A stretch of 64,000 bases of DNA from Ceratotherium simum simum (GCF_000283155.1 NW_004454281.1:2509375-2573374); one strand, 5' to 3'. Numbered from the stretch's first letter, positions 11,181 to 23,969 are shown. Numbers and translations: made by a program. Notes: a model not told the origin generated them from the sequence alone.

Positions 11181-13330
11181 TGATTCTTGAGAAACTCAAA
11201 CTAAGTTGCTGGTCCTATGATAAGTGGTCATAAGAAGCAGATCTTCAACATGAGATTCTGGAATTGGATAGCTCACCAGCCAGATAGAAATAAGGACCCT
11301 ACTGCTGGTGTTAAGTAGGGTGGATGACTCTAGTGTGCTGGGTACCCCAAGTAATAAGACATTTAGCTAATAAGACCCTCACATGGGGTGGACCTGTGGG
11401 GTTCAGATGGAAGGGGCTGCACTGACTAATGCAATATCTCCAGCATTTGTGCGATTTGTGGAAATGGTCCTTATAAAACTGTGGAGTGGGTTGGTTGTTG
11501 CAAATGCCAGAAAAAAATGACAGGCTCAGGACAGCCAGCTGATGGGAGCCGGATGGCCTCCATGGCAGTGATTAGAGGCCTTCATAACTTGTGTCCAGAG
11601 AAATGTGGGATGAGGAGAGTCTATTGGTGCTGGTGCAGTCTCTCCCATGACTCAGACACCTGGAGTTGGTCCTAATGGGATGGTACTTGAAGCTTGGATA
11701 AATGGGAGGCTAGCATCAAAAGATGAGGTGCTGGAACTGGCCCGGCAGCATCTTGAGGAACAGGGTCAAAAGGACCAGAGAGGGTTCAGGCTGCTATGGA
11801 TGTATTATAGAAGGCCAGAGAGACACCAGTGGACTGTCTCCCAGAGGGGTCCGATGACCCTCCCTTCATGAAGTGAAGCTCGTGAGGAGGCACCGCCACT
11901 CTGGAGAAGCTCAGTGGTGGCTGAGGCTCATGATGGGGATGCTGCCATAGAACTGGGCTCCCCCATTTCAGTGGGTATGACAGGAGTCCCAGTGGCAGCA
12001 CTGAACCACAGAGACCAGGTGGAAGTACTTACCGTGAAGGCAGTGTGGTGGTCTCATGCAAGTGCCCCTCCCAGATTTCCTTCCAGAGAACCCTCAGCTG
12101 CTTCTTCTGGGCTGCTCCCATCCCTTTAGTGAGCATGGCTGGGTTACTAGTGTTGGCCTATTCCTCCCCACGTGGATCCCCCGATGGGCAACTTTTGCTT
12201 AAGAACTCCCCATCAGTCTGGCTAAAATTTTCTTGGAACTGTGATGTGAGGCTCTTCCTCACCAATCCTCCTTTCCCTTTCTCTTTTCCTAGGTCTCAGA
12301 CCAGTAGCATGATCTGAAAGCTATACCTACTGATTCCTACTCCTTTCCCTATTAATCCTTACAGCTATTTGCCCTAAAAACTCTCTTGCATGTCCAATCT
12401 CATCTTGGTGTCTAATTCTCAGAAGATTCCAACTAACACAGAAAGGCTGAATGGCCACCAACAGGTTCTGGCCCACAGGGGAATGTGGAAATGACTAATA
12501 GATCATGGTGCTCCTAGGTATCAGATGTAGGGCAGTCACTTATCGCTTGACTAATGATCACAAGTGGGTGAGCCACACCAATGATTCAGCCACACCAATG
12601 GAAAGTCATAAACCCTCCCCAGTTTCCACGCACAAGCCATTCCCAGATCCAGAACCCATCAATAGCAGAGACCAGGTCCACTTGAGGAAGGACCCAGCAA
12701 TATTTCAAAAATCCTTCCCCAAGGGAAACTCTCCCCTGATTATTTACCCAAATAACTGCTCCAGGAAAGGAGGATATCCAGATACTTTTGAGAGCTGTTG
12801 ACACAATTTCTGAGGTGACACGGAAGACAGGGCAACAAAAATGCCATCATGACCTTCTTGTTAGTTTGTGGGTATACAGAGGCTTGGTGATAGACAGATT
12901 CCTCCTCCACGTCTGTCTCACGCTGTGTCCAATGGATCTGCAACACTGGCTGGTGATCATTTCTTGTTTCTGGACTTATAATTGAGATGGACACGCTTAG
13001 CTGGTAGAATCCTCATATTTGTTCATGACCCATGGAGTAGGAGCATTGTGGTGGAAAAGGCCAAATGAAACCCCTGAAATCATGCCCCACCCCCACAAAG
13101 CCAAAATAGGTCATCAAAAACAATATGGCACCCTAGGTGGAATGGCAGAATGTAGTGCCACCCAAAATATTTAAAAGAGGTAGATGTGGTGATCGCCATC
13201 ATATTACCTTTTGAATCGCTCGTCTAGCTTCTGAAAATTCTAGCTGGATCAAGGCCAAGAATGGTGGAAAACTTAATGTGGTAAACTTAACCAAGTGTCA
13301 ACCCTAATTGTTCCAGATATGGTATCTTAA
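11181..13330. other. Possible old ERVL/MaLR internal remnants
   Basis: The texture of this region (for instance 11520-12140, with 'gccggatggcctccatggca' and 'tcctaatgggatggtact') is reminiscent of MaLR/ERVL internal sequence, but no frame longer than about 100 codons survives and no domain can be read. A small duplication of GCCACACCAATG occurs near 12572-12599. No host gene is supported. Confidence 0.3.
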
Positions 13331-13361
13331 CTAGAACAGATCAACACAGCACTTAGAGTGT

Positions 13362-15691
13362 GAATTTTTTTTTAATAGCTGTATTGAGATGTAATTTACA
13401 TACATGAAAATTCATTCTCTTTAATATGTAGTTCTGAGTTTGAACAAATGCATCCAGTCTTGTAACCACCACCACAATCAAGACATAGAGCAGTTCCATC
13501 ACTCCCAAAATCGCTCATGCTTGTTTGTCATCACCTCATCCCTCCACTCCCAACGCCTAGCAACCACTGATCTCTTTTTTGTCCCTCTAGTTTTGCATTT
13601 TCCAGAATGTCATGTAAATGGGATGGTACAGTGTGTAGCCTTTTTGAGACTGGCTTCTTTCACATAGCATACCACACTGGAGATTCATCCATGTCTTGTA
13701 TGCATTAGCAGTCATTCCTTTGTATGGCTGAGTTGTTATTCCATTGTATAAACGTGCCAGTTTGTTTATCCATTCTCCAATCAAAGGATATTTCTGTTAG
13801 CAATTTTTGGCAACTATGAATAAAGCCACTATAAACGTTTGTGTGAAAATAACTTCATTTCCCTTGGGTAAATACCTAGGAGTGAGATTGCTGAGTTGTA
13901 AGTGTGTGTTTAACTGTATATGATACTGCCAAACTGTTTTCCAAAATAGCTGTACCATTATATAATGCCCTTAGTAATGTATGTGAGTTCTAATTGGTCC
14001 ACACCTTTGTCAGCACTTGGCATTGTCAGATTTTTAATTTTTACTATTCTAGTAGATGTGTAGTGTTATCTTGTGGTGGTTTTAATCTCTTAATGATTAA
14101 TGATGTTGAACATCTTTTACTGTACTTATTGGCCTTCTATATATCTTCTTTAGTGAAGTATCTGTTCAAATCTTTTGCCCTTTTAAAAATTGAATTATTT
14201 TCTTACTATTGAATTTTGAGAATTCTTTGTATATTCTGGACACAAGCCCTTTATCAGGTACTTGTTTTGCAAATATTTTCTCCCAGTCTCTAGCTTGTAT
14301 TTTAATTTTCTTAACAGGGTCTTTTGAAGAATAGAAGTTTTTAATTTTTATGAAGTTATCAACTTTTTCTTTTATGGGTAGACAGCACTTCTGCTGTCAT
14401 ATCTAAGAAATCTTTGCCTAATCCAGGGTCACAAAGATTTTTTCCTATATTTTCTTCTAAAAGTTTTATAGTCTTAGGATTTCTATTTAGGTTTACGGGT
14501 TATTTTGAAATAATTTTTGTATCTGATGCCAAGTATGATTTGAGGTTTTTTTTTTTTGCATATGGATGCTCAATTGTTCAATAGACAATCCATCCTCCAT
14601 TGAATTGCCTCTGGACATTTGTCAAAAAGCAACTGATCATATTATATGTATGGTTCTCTATTTTGTTTTACTACTTGCTCTATATATCTATTCTTTTGCC
14701 AATACTACACTGACTTGGTAACTAGTTTTATAATCTGTCTTGAAATCAAATAGTGTGAGTTCTCCAAATTGTTCTTCTTTTTCAAAATTATGTAATCTTT
14801 CCCTATAAATATTAGAATCAACTTTTTGATTTCTACAACAAATCCTGCTGGAAATCTGGATCTATTGATCAGTTTGGGGAGAATTGACCTCTTAAGAACA
14901 TTGAGTCTTCCAATTAATGAACATTGTATATCGCTCCACTTATTTAGGTGTTTTTTCAGGGCTTTGTAGTTTTCAGCACACAGTTCCTGAACATATACTG
15001 TTAGATTTACACCCAAGTATTGAATGTACGTCATGCTATTGTAAATGGATCTGTTTTACAAATTGCAATTTCCAATTATTCATTGCTAAATATAAAAATA
15101 CAATTGAGGGGCCGGCCTGGTGGCATAGTGGTTAAGTTCGCACTCTCTGCTTCAGTGGCCTGGGGTTCGCAGGTTCGGATCCCAGGTGTGGATCTATATA
15201 CCACTTGTCAAGCCATGCTGTGGTGGCGTCCCACATGTAAAGTAGAGGAAGATAGGCACGGATGTTAGCCCAGGGCCAATCTTCCTCAGCAAAAAGAGGA
15301 GGATTGGCAACAGATGTTAGCTCAGGGCTAGTCTTCCTCACCAAAAAAACAAACAAAAAAACTACAATTGATTTTTGCATATTGATCTTGTGTCCTGTGA
15401 CCTTGTTAAACTTATACGTTAGCTCTAATTATGGATTGGCCCTCTCTCCTTTCAGTTCTATTATTATTTACTTTATATATTTTGAGGTTCCGTTGTTAGT
15501 GAATCCACGTTTATATTTATTTTCTTTTTGTCCATTTCCGGGGTTCTTCATTCCTTTGACAGATCCACATTTCTGTCTGGTATCATACTCTCTACCTGAA
15601 GAACTTTTTAACATTTCTTGTGGAGCAGGTATGCTGGTAATAAACTCTCTCACTTTTTGTTTGCATGAAGAAGTCTTTTTTCTCCTCTGTT
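13362..15691 (-). mobile_element. Old L1, 3' part (outer element of a nest)
   Basis: The plus strand starts with a T-rich run and 'agctgtattgagatgtaattt', the reverse complement of an old L1 3' end, then passes through 3' UTR and ORF2. It is interrupted by an ERE at 15108-15362 and by a younger L1 from 15701. Sequence after 22256 looks like the continuation of the same element. Confidence 0.85.
15108..15362 (+). mobile_element. ERE SINE inserted in old L1
   Basis: It begins GGGGCCGGCC and ends in an A/C-rich tail. The target-site duplication TACAATTGA is seen at 15099-15107 and 15363-15371, and the L1 sequence is continuous across it. Confidence 0.95.
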
Positions 15692-16455
15692 AATATTTTT
15701 TTAATTTTATTGATGTCATAATAGTTTATAACATTGTGAAATTTTAGTTGTACATTATTATTTGTCAGTCCCTATATAAATGTGTCCCTTCACCCCTTGT
15801 GCCCACCCTCCAACCCCCTTCGCCCTGGTAACCACCAAACTGTTCTCTCTGTCTGTGTGTTAGTTTATCTTCCACATATGAGTGAAATCATGCGGTATTT
15901 GTCTTTCTCTGTCTGGCTTATTTCGCTTAACATGATACCTTCCAGGTCCATCCATGTTGTTGCGAGTGGGATGATTTTATCTTTTTTTATGGCTGAGTAG
16001 AATTCCATTGTATATAAATACCGCATCTTATTTATCCAATCATCAGTTGAGGCGCACTTAGGTTGCTTCCACTTCTTGGCTATAGTGAATAATGCTGTAA
16101 CGAACATAGGGGTGCATAAGCCTCTTTGGATTGTTGATTTCAGGTTCCTTGGATAAATACGCAGTAGTGGGATAGCTGGGTTGGATGGTATTTCTATTTT
16201 TAATTTTTTGAGAAATCTCCATACCGTTTTCCATAGAGGCTGTACCAGTTTGTATTCCCACCCACCAGTGAATTAGGGTTCCCATTTCTCCACAACCTCT
16301 TCAACATTTTTGTTTTGGTGATTATAGCCATTCTAACAGGTGTAAGGTGATAACTTAGTGTAGTTTTGACTTCAATTCCCTGATGATTAGTGATGTTCAA
16401 CATCTTTTCCTGTGCCTATTGGCCATCTGTATATCTTCCTTGGAAAAATGTCTGT

Positions 16456-19400
16456 TCATATCCTCTGCCCATTTTTTGATTGGGTTGTTTGTTTTTTGTT
16501 GTTCAGTTGTGTGAGTTCTTTATATATTATGGAGATTAACCCCTTGTCAGATATATGATATGCAAATATTTTCTCCCAGCTGGTGAGTTGTTTTTTCGTT
16601 TTGATCCTGGTTTCATTTGCCTTGCAGAAGCTCTTTAGTCTGATCAAATCCCACTTGTTTATTTTTTCTTTTGTTTCCCTTGTCCAAGTAGACACGGAAT
16701 TCAAAAAGATCCTTCTAAGACCGATGTCAAAGAGTATACTGCCTATATTTTCTTCCAGGAGTTTTATAGTTTCAGGTCTTACTTTCAAGTCTTTGATCCA
16801 TTTTGAGTTAATTTTTGTGTATGGCGAAAGAAAATAGTCTACTTTCATTCTCTCACATGTGGCTGTCCAGTTTTCCCAGCACCACTTACTGAAGAAATTT
16901 TCCTTTCTCCATTGTATGTTCTTAGCTCCTTTGTTGAAGATGAGCTGTCCGTAGATGTGTGGTTTTATTTCTGGGCTTTCAATTCTGTTCCATTGATCTG
17001 TGTGTCTGTTTTTGTACCCGTACCATGCTGTTTTGATTATTATAGCTTTGTAGTATATGTTGAAGTCAGGGATTGTGATGCCTCCAGCTTTGTTCTTTTT
17101 TCTCAGGATTGTTTTAGCTATTCAGGGTCTTTTGTTGCCCCATATGAATTTTAGTATTCTTTGTTCTATTTCTGTGAAGAATGTCATTGGGATTCTGATT
17201 GGGATTTCATTGAATCTGTAGATTGCTTTAGGTAGTATGGACCTTTTAACTATGTTTATTCTTCCAATCCATGTGCATGGGATGTCTTTCCATTTCGTTA
17301 TGTCATCATCAATTTCTTTCAATAATGTCTTATAGTTTTCATTGTATAGGTCTTTCACCTCTTTGGTTAAATTTATTCCTAGATATTTTACTCTTCTTGT
17401 TGCGATTGTAAATAGGATTGTCTTCTTGAGTTCTCTTTCTGTTAGTTCGTGATTAGAGTATAGAAATGAAACTGATTTTTGTAAGTTGATTTTGTATCCT
17501 GCAACTTTTCTGTAGTTGTTGATTATTTCTAATAGTTTTCTGATGGATTCTTTAGAGTTTTCTATATATAAAATCATGTCCTGTGCATACAGCGAGAGTT
17601 TCACTTCTTCATTGTCTATTCGGATTCCTTTTATTCCTTTTTCTTGCCTAATTGCTCTGGCCAAAACCTCCAGTACTATGTTGGTGAGAGTGGGCACCCT
17701 TGTCTTGTTCCTGTTCTCAGAGAGATGGCTTTCAGTTTTTCCCCATTGAGTGTGATGTTGGCTGTGGGTTTGTCATATATGGCCTTTATTATGTTGAGGT
17801 ACTTTCCTTCTATACCCATTTTGGTGAGAGTTTTTATCATAAATGGATGTTGGATCTTGTCAAATGCTTCCTCAGTGTCTATTGAGATGATCATGTGGTT
17901 TTTATTCTTCATTCTGTTAATGTGGTGTATCACAGTGATTGATTTGCTGATGTTGAACCATCCCTGTGTCTCTGGTATAAATCCCACTTGCTCGTGGTGT
18001 ATGATCTTTTTAATGTATTGCTGTATTTGGTTTGCCAATATTTTGTTGAGGGTTTTTGCATCTATGTTCATCAGCGATATTGGCCTGTAATTTTCCTTCT
18101 TTGTATTGTCCTTGTCTGGCTTTGGTATCAAGGTGATGTTGGCCTTGTAGAATGTGTTAGGAAGTGTTCCATCTTCCTCTATTTTTTGTAATAGTTTGAG
18201 AAGGATAGGTATTAAATTTTCTTTGAATGTTTGGTAAAATCCTCCAGAGAGGCCATCTGGTTTTGGACTTTTATTTTTTGAGAGGTTTTTGGTTACTGTT
18301 TCAATCTCTTGTGATTGGTCTATTCAGATCCTCTGTTTCTTCTTGATTCAGTTTTGGGAGGTTGTATGAGTCTAAGAATTTATCCATTTCTTTCAGATTG
18401 TCCAATTTGTTGGCATATAGTTTTTCATAGTGTTCTCTTATAATCCTTTGTATTTCTGTGGTATCTGTTGTAATTTCTCCTCTTTTATTTCTAATTTTAT
18501 TTATTTGAGCTTTGTCTCTTTTTTTCTTAGTGAGTCTGGCTAAGGGCCTGTCCATTTTGTTTATCTTCTCAAAGAACCAGCTCTTTGTTTCATTGATCCT
18601 TTCTACTGTTTTTGTTTGTTTGTTTGTTTCAATTTCATTTATTTCTGCTCCAATTTTTATTATTTCCCTCCTTCTGCTGACTTTGGGCTTTGTTTGTTCT
18701 TCTTCTTCTAATTCTGTTAGGTGTAGTTTAAGGTTGCTTATTTGGGATTTTTCTTGTTTGTTAAAGTGGGCCTGTATTGCTATGAGTTTCCCTCTCAGGA
18801 CCACTTTTGCTGCATCCCATATGAGTTGGTATGGTGTATTTTCATTGTCATTTGTCTCCAGATATTTATTTGAATTCTCTTTTAATTTCCTCAATGATCC
18901 ATTGGTTGTTCAGTAGCATGTTATTTAGTCTCCACATCTTTGTCACTTTCCCAGTATTTTTTTTCTTGTAGTTGATTTCTAGTTTCATAGTATTATGGTT
19001 GGAGAAGATGCCTGTTATGATTTCAATCTTCTGAAATTTATAGAGGCTTGCCTTGTTTCCCAACATATGGTCTATCCTTGAGAATGTTCCATGCGTGCTT
19101 GAGAAGAATGCATAATCTTCTGTGTTTGGGTGGAGTGCTCTATATATATCTGTTAAGTCCATCTTATCTAGTTTTTCCCTTAAGTCCACTATTTCCTTGT
19201 TGACTTTCTGTCTGGATGATCTATCCATTGATGTAAGTGGAGTGTTAATATCCCCTACTATTATTGTGTTGTTGTTAATATCTCCTTTTAGGTTTGTTAA
19301 TAGTTGCTTTATGTACTTTGGTGCTCCTGTGGTGGGTGCATATATATTTATAAGTGACATGTCTTCTTGATGGAGTGTCCCTTTTATCATTATATATTTC

Positions 19401-19750
19401 CCTTCTTTGTCTTTCTTAACCTGTTTTATCTTGAAGTCTACTTTGTCTGATATAAATATGGTAATATCTGCTTTTTTTCATTTGCCATTATCTTGGAGTA
19501 TTGTCTTCCAACCTTTCACTCTGAGCCTGTGTTTGTCTTTAGAGCTGAGATGTGTTTCCTGGAGGCAGCACATTGTTGGATCTTGTTTTTTAATCCATCC
19601 CATCACTCTTTTTGTCACTCTTTCCTGTATTTCGATTGGAGAATTCAATCCATTTACATTTACAGTGATTCTTGATATATGAGGGCTTAATGTTGCTATT
19701 TTATCATTCATTTTCCAGTTCTTTTGCATTTGCTTTGTTTCTTGTCCCAT
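16456..19750 (-). pseudogene. L1 ORF2 (endonuclease / reverse transcriptase), broken
   Basis: L1 ORF2 encodes an apurinic-type endonuclease and a reverse transcriptase that nick the target and copy the L1 RNA. Here the reading frame survives only in pieces: 19750-19478 (N terminus), 19390-18866 (endonuclease, with GDINTPL and SRIDHMLG), 18894-18301, 18131-17676 (RT, with [14 protein letters not shown]), 17697-17122 and 16848-16456. The RT catalytic box, FADD in active L1s, reads YAQD at 17589-17578, so one of the two adjacent aspartates is replaced by Gln. At least four frame changes or stops separate the pieces. The protein would be inactive even apart from the frameshifts. Confidence 0.85.
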
Positions 19751-20092
19751 GTGTTTCGGACTACCAATTCAGTTTGGTAGTTCTATGTGATGGTTTTCTT
19801 AGTTTTCTCTTTATTTATCGTATGTGTTTCTGTTCTGATTATTTGTTTAGTGGTTACCATGAGGTTTGTATAACAAATCTCATAGATGAGATAGTCCATT
19901 TTCTGATGACCTCCTATTTCCTTAGACTAAGTCAATCCCTTCCCTTACTTCTTTCCCTTCTAAGTTATTATTGTCACAACTTATTCCATCTTGTGTTGTG
20001 AGTTTGTGTTTAAAGTGATAAGGTTATATTTATTTTTGGTGTTTTCCTTTCCTTAATCTTTCGTGTTATAGTTAAGTGTTTGCTAACCTATT

Positions 20093-20335
20093 CTTTCTTT
20101 TCTTTTTTTTTTTGGTGAGGAAGACTAGCCCTGAGCTAACATCCATCACCCATCCTTCTCTCTTTGCTGAGGAACATTGGCCCTGACCATCTTCCTCTAC
20201 TTTATATGTGGAATGCCTGTCACGGCATGGCTTGATAAGCAGTGTGCAGGTCCACTCCCAGGATCCAAACCTGTGAACCCCAGGCCACGAAAGTGGAGTG
20301 TGTGAACTTAACCACTACGCCACTGGGTCAGCCCC
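20093..20335 (-). mobile_element. ERE SINE inserted in younger L1
   Basis: The plus strand reads as the reverse complement of an ERE, with a T-rich left end and CCAGTGGCGTAGTGGTTAAG on the minus strand. The 13-bp duplication TTGCTAACCTATT is seen at 20080-20092 and 20336-20348. Confidence 0.95.
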
Positions 20336-20733
20336 TTGCTAACCTATTTTGCTAGAGAGCTGCAATTTTTCTGATTTTGTCTACCTATTTTTTTTCCTTG
20401 CTCAAAGCTTTGTATCCCCTTTCTCTCTTTTTTTTTTGTCAAGCATGAGGCCCTTCTTGAACATTTCTTGTGGTGGGGGTCTTTTGGCTATGAACTCCCT
20501 TAGCTTTTGTTTATCTGGGATAGTTACTACTTCTCCATCATACCTGAAGGATATTTTCGCTGGATAGAGTATTCGTGGCTGAAAGTTTTAGTCTTTCAGA
20601 ATTTTGAATATATCATTCCACTTTCTCCTAGCCTGTAAAGTTTCTGCCGAGAAATTGGCTGAGAGCCTGATAGGAATTCCTTTGTACATTTTTGTTTGTT
20701 TTTTGTTTTGCTGTCCTTAATATTTTTTCTTTA

Positions 20734-21390
20734 TCACTGACTAGCCAGCTTTACTACTATATGCCTTGGAGAGGGTCTTTTCATGTTGATATATTTAGGA
20801 GTTCTATTGATTTCATTCACTTTTATTTCCAGCTCCTTCCCCAGGTTTGGGAAGTTCTCAGCTATTATTTCTTTGAACAAGCTCTCTGCTCCTTTTTCCC
20901 TCTCTTCTCCCTCTGGAATACCTATAATCCTTATGTTGCATTTCCTAATTGAGTTGGATATTTCTCGGAGAATTTCTTCATTTCTTTTTAGTCTTAGTTC
21001 ACTCTCCTCCTCCATCTGGAGCATTTCTGCATTCCTATCCTCAACATTGCTAATTCTTTCCTCCACATTATCAGCTCTGTTCTTTAAAACTTCCAGATTT
21101 TTCTTTATCTCCTCCATTGTGTTTTTCATCTCCAACATTTCTGATGGGTTTTTCTTTATAGTTTCAATCTCTTTTGTCAAAAATCTCCTGATTTCATTGG
21201 ATTGTCTATCTGTGTTTTCTTGTAGTTCATTGAGCTCTTTTGTGATAGCTATTTTGAAATCTCTGTCATTTAGGTTATAAATTGCTGTGCCTTCAGGGTT
21301 GATTTCTGGGTGCTTGTCATTTTTCCTCTGGTCTGGAGATTTAATATATTTTTGCATAGTCCTTGAGGGCGTGGGCTTATTTTTCCTCAT
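20734..21390 (-). pseudogene. L1 ORF1p, C-terminally truncated
   Basis: ORF1p is the L1 RNA-binding trimeric chaperone. The 218-codon frame begins at an ATG at 21390 and has a basic N terminus. Heptad-rich coiled coil spans roughly residues 50-125 (EEIKKNLEVLKNRADNVEER). The start of the RRM domain follows (NIRIIGIPEGEEREKGAESL). It stops soon after the 'RHIVVKLA' segment, so the C-terminal domain is lost; the family is usually about 300-340 residues. It is the longest intact L1 frame in the window but is not a full protein. Confidence 0.8.
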
Positions 21391-22255
21391 TCTGAAGATA
21401 TGTGGTTACAGCTTCCACTTACTGCCACTGGGTGGGGGTCAAGAGCTGTGTATTCTGAGGCCACCACAATCCACAGGCACTCTGGCCGTCCAGCTGTGCT
21501 GGTGCTCCAGGTGGGGGGAAAGGTCTCTCTTTCACCTACCTGATCCCAGGGGCTTCTCGCACTGCCCTCACCATCTGCTCTCCTGGGGTGCTAGCTTGAT
21601 GAAGGTACACCCCCAACAGTGCAGTCCCCTCTGTATGGGAATTTCCCACAGGCTGTGAGAGAACTTGGAGAGCAATGGTTTTCCTGCAAAGGGTCACCCC
21701 TCCCCCTTCTCTCTCTGAGAACTGAGTGGTTCTGGAGGGGAGGGGATCTTTCTTTCACCTGCTCAATCCTGGGGGCTTCTCATTCTTTCCTTGCTATCTG
21801 CTCTCCTGGGGTGCTAGCATAATGAAGGCACCCCCACAACAGTTCAGTCCCTTCTGTATGGGAATTTCCCACATGCTGTGACAGAACTTGGAGAGCAATG
21901 GGTCGCCCCTCCCCCTTCTCTCTCAGAAAGCCACAGGGTCCTGGTCCTAGGGCCACTGTCGTTGGGGAAGGAGAGGCGTTCTCCTTAAACTAATAGGATA
22001 ATTTCACTTCCTTCCACTTCCTCTGGTGGTCCAGCACCTCCACCTTCAAATGTAGGCTACATGGGTCTCTCAGACATCTTTTGTGTTGTGTGAATGTCCT
22101 CTGTTGGATTTGAATATCCTTTTCATTGTATTTTAGAGGGGGAGAGTCTAAGGAGGAAAGCTCACTCTGCCATGATGCTGACGTCACTCCTTCAGCAGGC
22201 TCTGGAGCGCTGCAAAGTTCTTCGTTGTCAGCGTGGCCATCTTCCCCCTCCTCTC
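21391..22255 (-). repeat. L1 5' UTR with about 223-bp monomer repeats
   Basis: Blocks containing 'tgctctcctggggtgctagc', 'tatgggaatttcccaca' and 'gaacttggagagcaatgg' recur with a spacing of 223 bp (anchor TATGGGAATTTCCC at 21634 and 21857). They fit tandem 5' UTR monomers, which usually carry the L1 promoter. Confidence 0.7.
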
Positions 22256-22485
22256 AATATTTTTAAAAGGTACTTTGGCTATAGAATTATGAGTGGCACT
22301 TTAAACATGTCATTTCATTGACTTCTGTGTTAATTTCTGATAAGAAATCTGCTATAATTAAGATGTTACTGTGTGTGTACTCCTATTATTCATAATGTCA
22401 TTGAAGGTAGTTTCAAAGATGTGACAACATTAGCATGAATAGACTCATATTCACTTAACGTGATCCAGTCACTGTGGAATTCACC
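22256..22485 (-). mobile_element. Old L1 continuation beyond the nested L1
   Basis: Sequence such as 'tttttaaaaggtactttggc' and 'taatttctgataagaaatct' reads as the continuation of the old L1 that stops at 15691. The two halves are in the same orientation. Confidence 0.65.
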
Positions 22486-22489
22486 AATT

Positions 22490-22938
22490 TCTTTTCTTCA
22501 CGTATTCCTCTATTTCTCTAAGTTCCAGTCACATCAGCCTTTTTTCTTTCATTATTTGAAATATTTCCATCTACATTTTATTTCCTCTGTCCAGGATGCT
22601 TGCCCCCATATCTTATGATTCATCAGTTCTCAACATTCAGACATCAGTTCAAATATCATCATCACAGAGAGGTCTTCATTCCCACCCCACCCAAGCATAA
22701 GTTTCTACCCACCCCTCAACCCCATAACCTTACAGCATTGTTTTGTTTGTTTTCATAGCACTTATTTGAAACTATCTTACTGGTTTGATAACTTGCTTAT
22801 TGTCTAGGTGGCCTGCCTCAGTGCAAGTTCCTGGAAAGCAAGAACCTCGCATGTCTCTTCACCTCTGCACTCCCAGCACTGGGAATAGTGCCTGGGGAAG
22901 AGCAAAGTCTTAGCAAACGCTTTCTGAATGAATGAGTA
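22490..22938 (+). mobile_element. L2 LINE 3' end
   Basis: 'catagcacttatttgaaac', 'cctggaaagcaagaacct', 'gcactcccagcactggga' and 'tttctgaatgaatgagt' follow the L2 3' consensus. Confidence 0.8.
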
Positions 22939-22944
22939 AGTGAA

Positions 22945-23085
22945 TGCATTATGCTAAACACCTTTCACATAGGTCCCCTCTTGTTTCTCTTCATGAAATG
23001 AGAGATGACATTATCTCCATTTTACAAGTGAAGAACTGAAGCTTAGTGAGATTAATTAACTCGTCCAATTTGATGTGGCCCAGAA
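22945..23085 (+). mobile_element. MIR SINE
   Basis: 'gcattatgctaaacaccttt', 'cattttacaagtgaagaac' and 'gattaattaactcgtccaa' follow the MIR consensus. Confidence 0.6.
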
Positions 23086-23448
23086 GAGCAGGAACACCAC
23101 AGCAAAATAAAATGGAAAAGAAGTAACAAATAGACCAGAGGACACATGCACTGAGAAGTCCTCTTGTCTTTTTATACCCAGCATCTAGAACAATCATGGC
23201 CCGTTACACTGCAAATATTCAATTAACATCTGCTAACTTCCTGAAGAATTGAGCCCCAGAATCCTGAGATTGGAATACAAAACACAAGATGTTACATAAA
23301 AGAGGCCACCAAGAGATTGTTTACTTTGATTATTCCTTTATTTTGATAGTTTTCTTTAAAATCAACAAGTCAGGGTGTTTGTTGCCACAGCACTGTCCAC
23401 TACTGCTCGGATTTGATCTTCTCCTCCCTGTCACATCTGTTACACCTA

Positions 23449-23962
23449 CTACACAGGGAGAAAGACAGAAGTTCTCAACTTCCCATCAGACCACCGGGAG
23501 GTTTGCAACATCTCCTGCAACTTGGTGTGCACCTGGACAAGTACCTCTCCATTGGCATTAACCCACCTGTGGTCATCCACACTTTCAAAGCATTCAACAG
23601 GGCACTTAACAATTTTCGGCTTCTTCAGCACCACCAAGTGCTGCATCATCTGCATGGTGGCCAGCTTGGGATGAGGTTGTTGGAGATGACTAGGAGGCCG
23701 AGGCAGGACCTGGTCCCACGGGGTCAGCAGGACGGCACTGAGGTGGGTGTCCTTCAACCGGCAGTGGTTCAAGTCCAGGTGCTGCAGTGTCCCTGAGGCC
23801 TCCTCAAGCAGGGTGTCTAAGGGGACAGGGACCACATGAGGCAGGTTGTTGCCACTCAGATCCAGCTTCTTCAGGCGGGTGGCATCAAGGCTCTGGGACA
23901 AGTAGGTGATATTGATGTCCAGAAGTCCACATCTTGGGCTCTCTAGTGGTCACTGCATACCA
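23449..23962 (-). pseudogene. PRAME-family pseudogene, C-terminal LRR exon
   Basis: PRAME proteins are leucine-rich-repeat proteins, some of which act as substrate receptors of CUL2 ubiquitin ligases and are expressed mainly in germ line and tumours. The minus strand encodes CGLLDINITYLSQSLDATRL, KKLDLSGNNL, a LEEASGTLQHLDLNHCRLKD repeat and the characteristic tail HTKLQEMLQTSRWSD. This follows the order of the PRAME C-terminal half. The exon begins after a polypyrimidine CTCTCTCCTCAG acceptor at 23963, so it is not a processed copy. A TGA lies in frame shortly after the acceptor, and the final cysteine-rich end of PRAME is missing. It probably belongs with the N-terminal pieces at 26.0-27.2 kb. 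Confidence 0.82.
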
Positions 23963-23969
23963 CTGAGGA

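Larger units (their letters stand above)
15701..22255 (-). mobile_element. Near full-length younger L1 (dead)
   Basis: From right to left on the minus strand it holds a 5' UTR (about 21391-22255), ORF1 (21390-20734), an inter-ORF segment with an ERE insertion, ORF2 (19750 to about 16456) and a 3' UTR ending near 15701. A short duplication AATATTTTT is present at 15692-15700 and 22256-22264. Without the ERE the element is about 6.3 kb. ORF2 is broken into several frames and a catalytic RT residue is altered, so it cannot mobilise itself. Confidence 0.88.

Noticed and set aside
15262..15693. 143-codon plus-strand frame spanning an ERE and an L1
   Set aside because: It is made of repeat sequence read in a meaningless frame.
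20783..21280. 165-codon plus-strand frame
   Set aside because: It is the antisense of the L1 ORF1 coiled coil; the leucine/serine/phenylalanine-rich product is an artefact.
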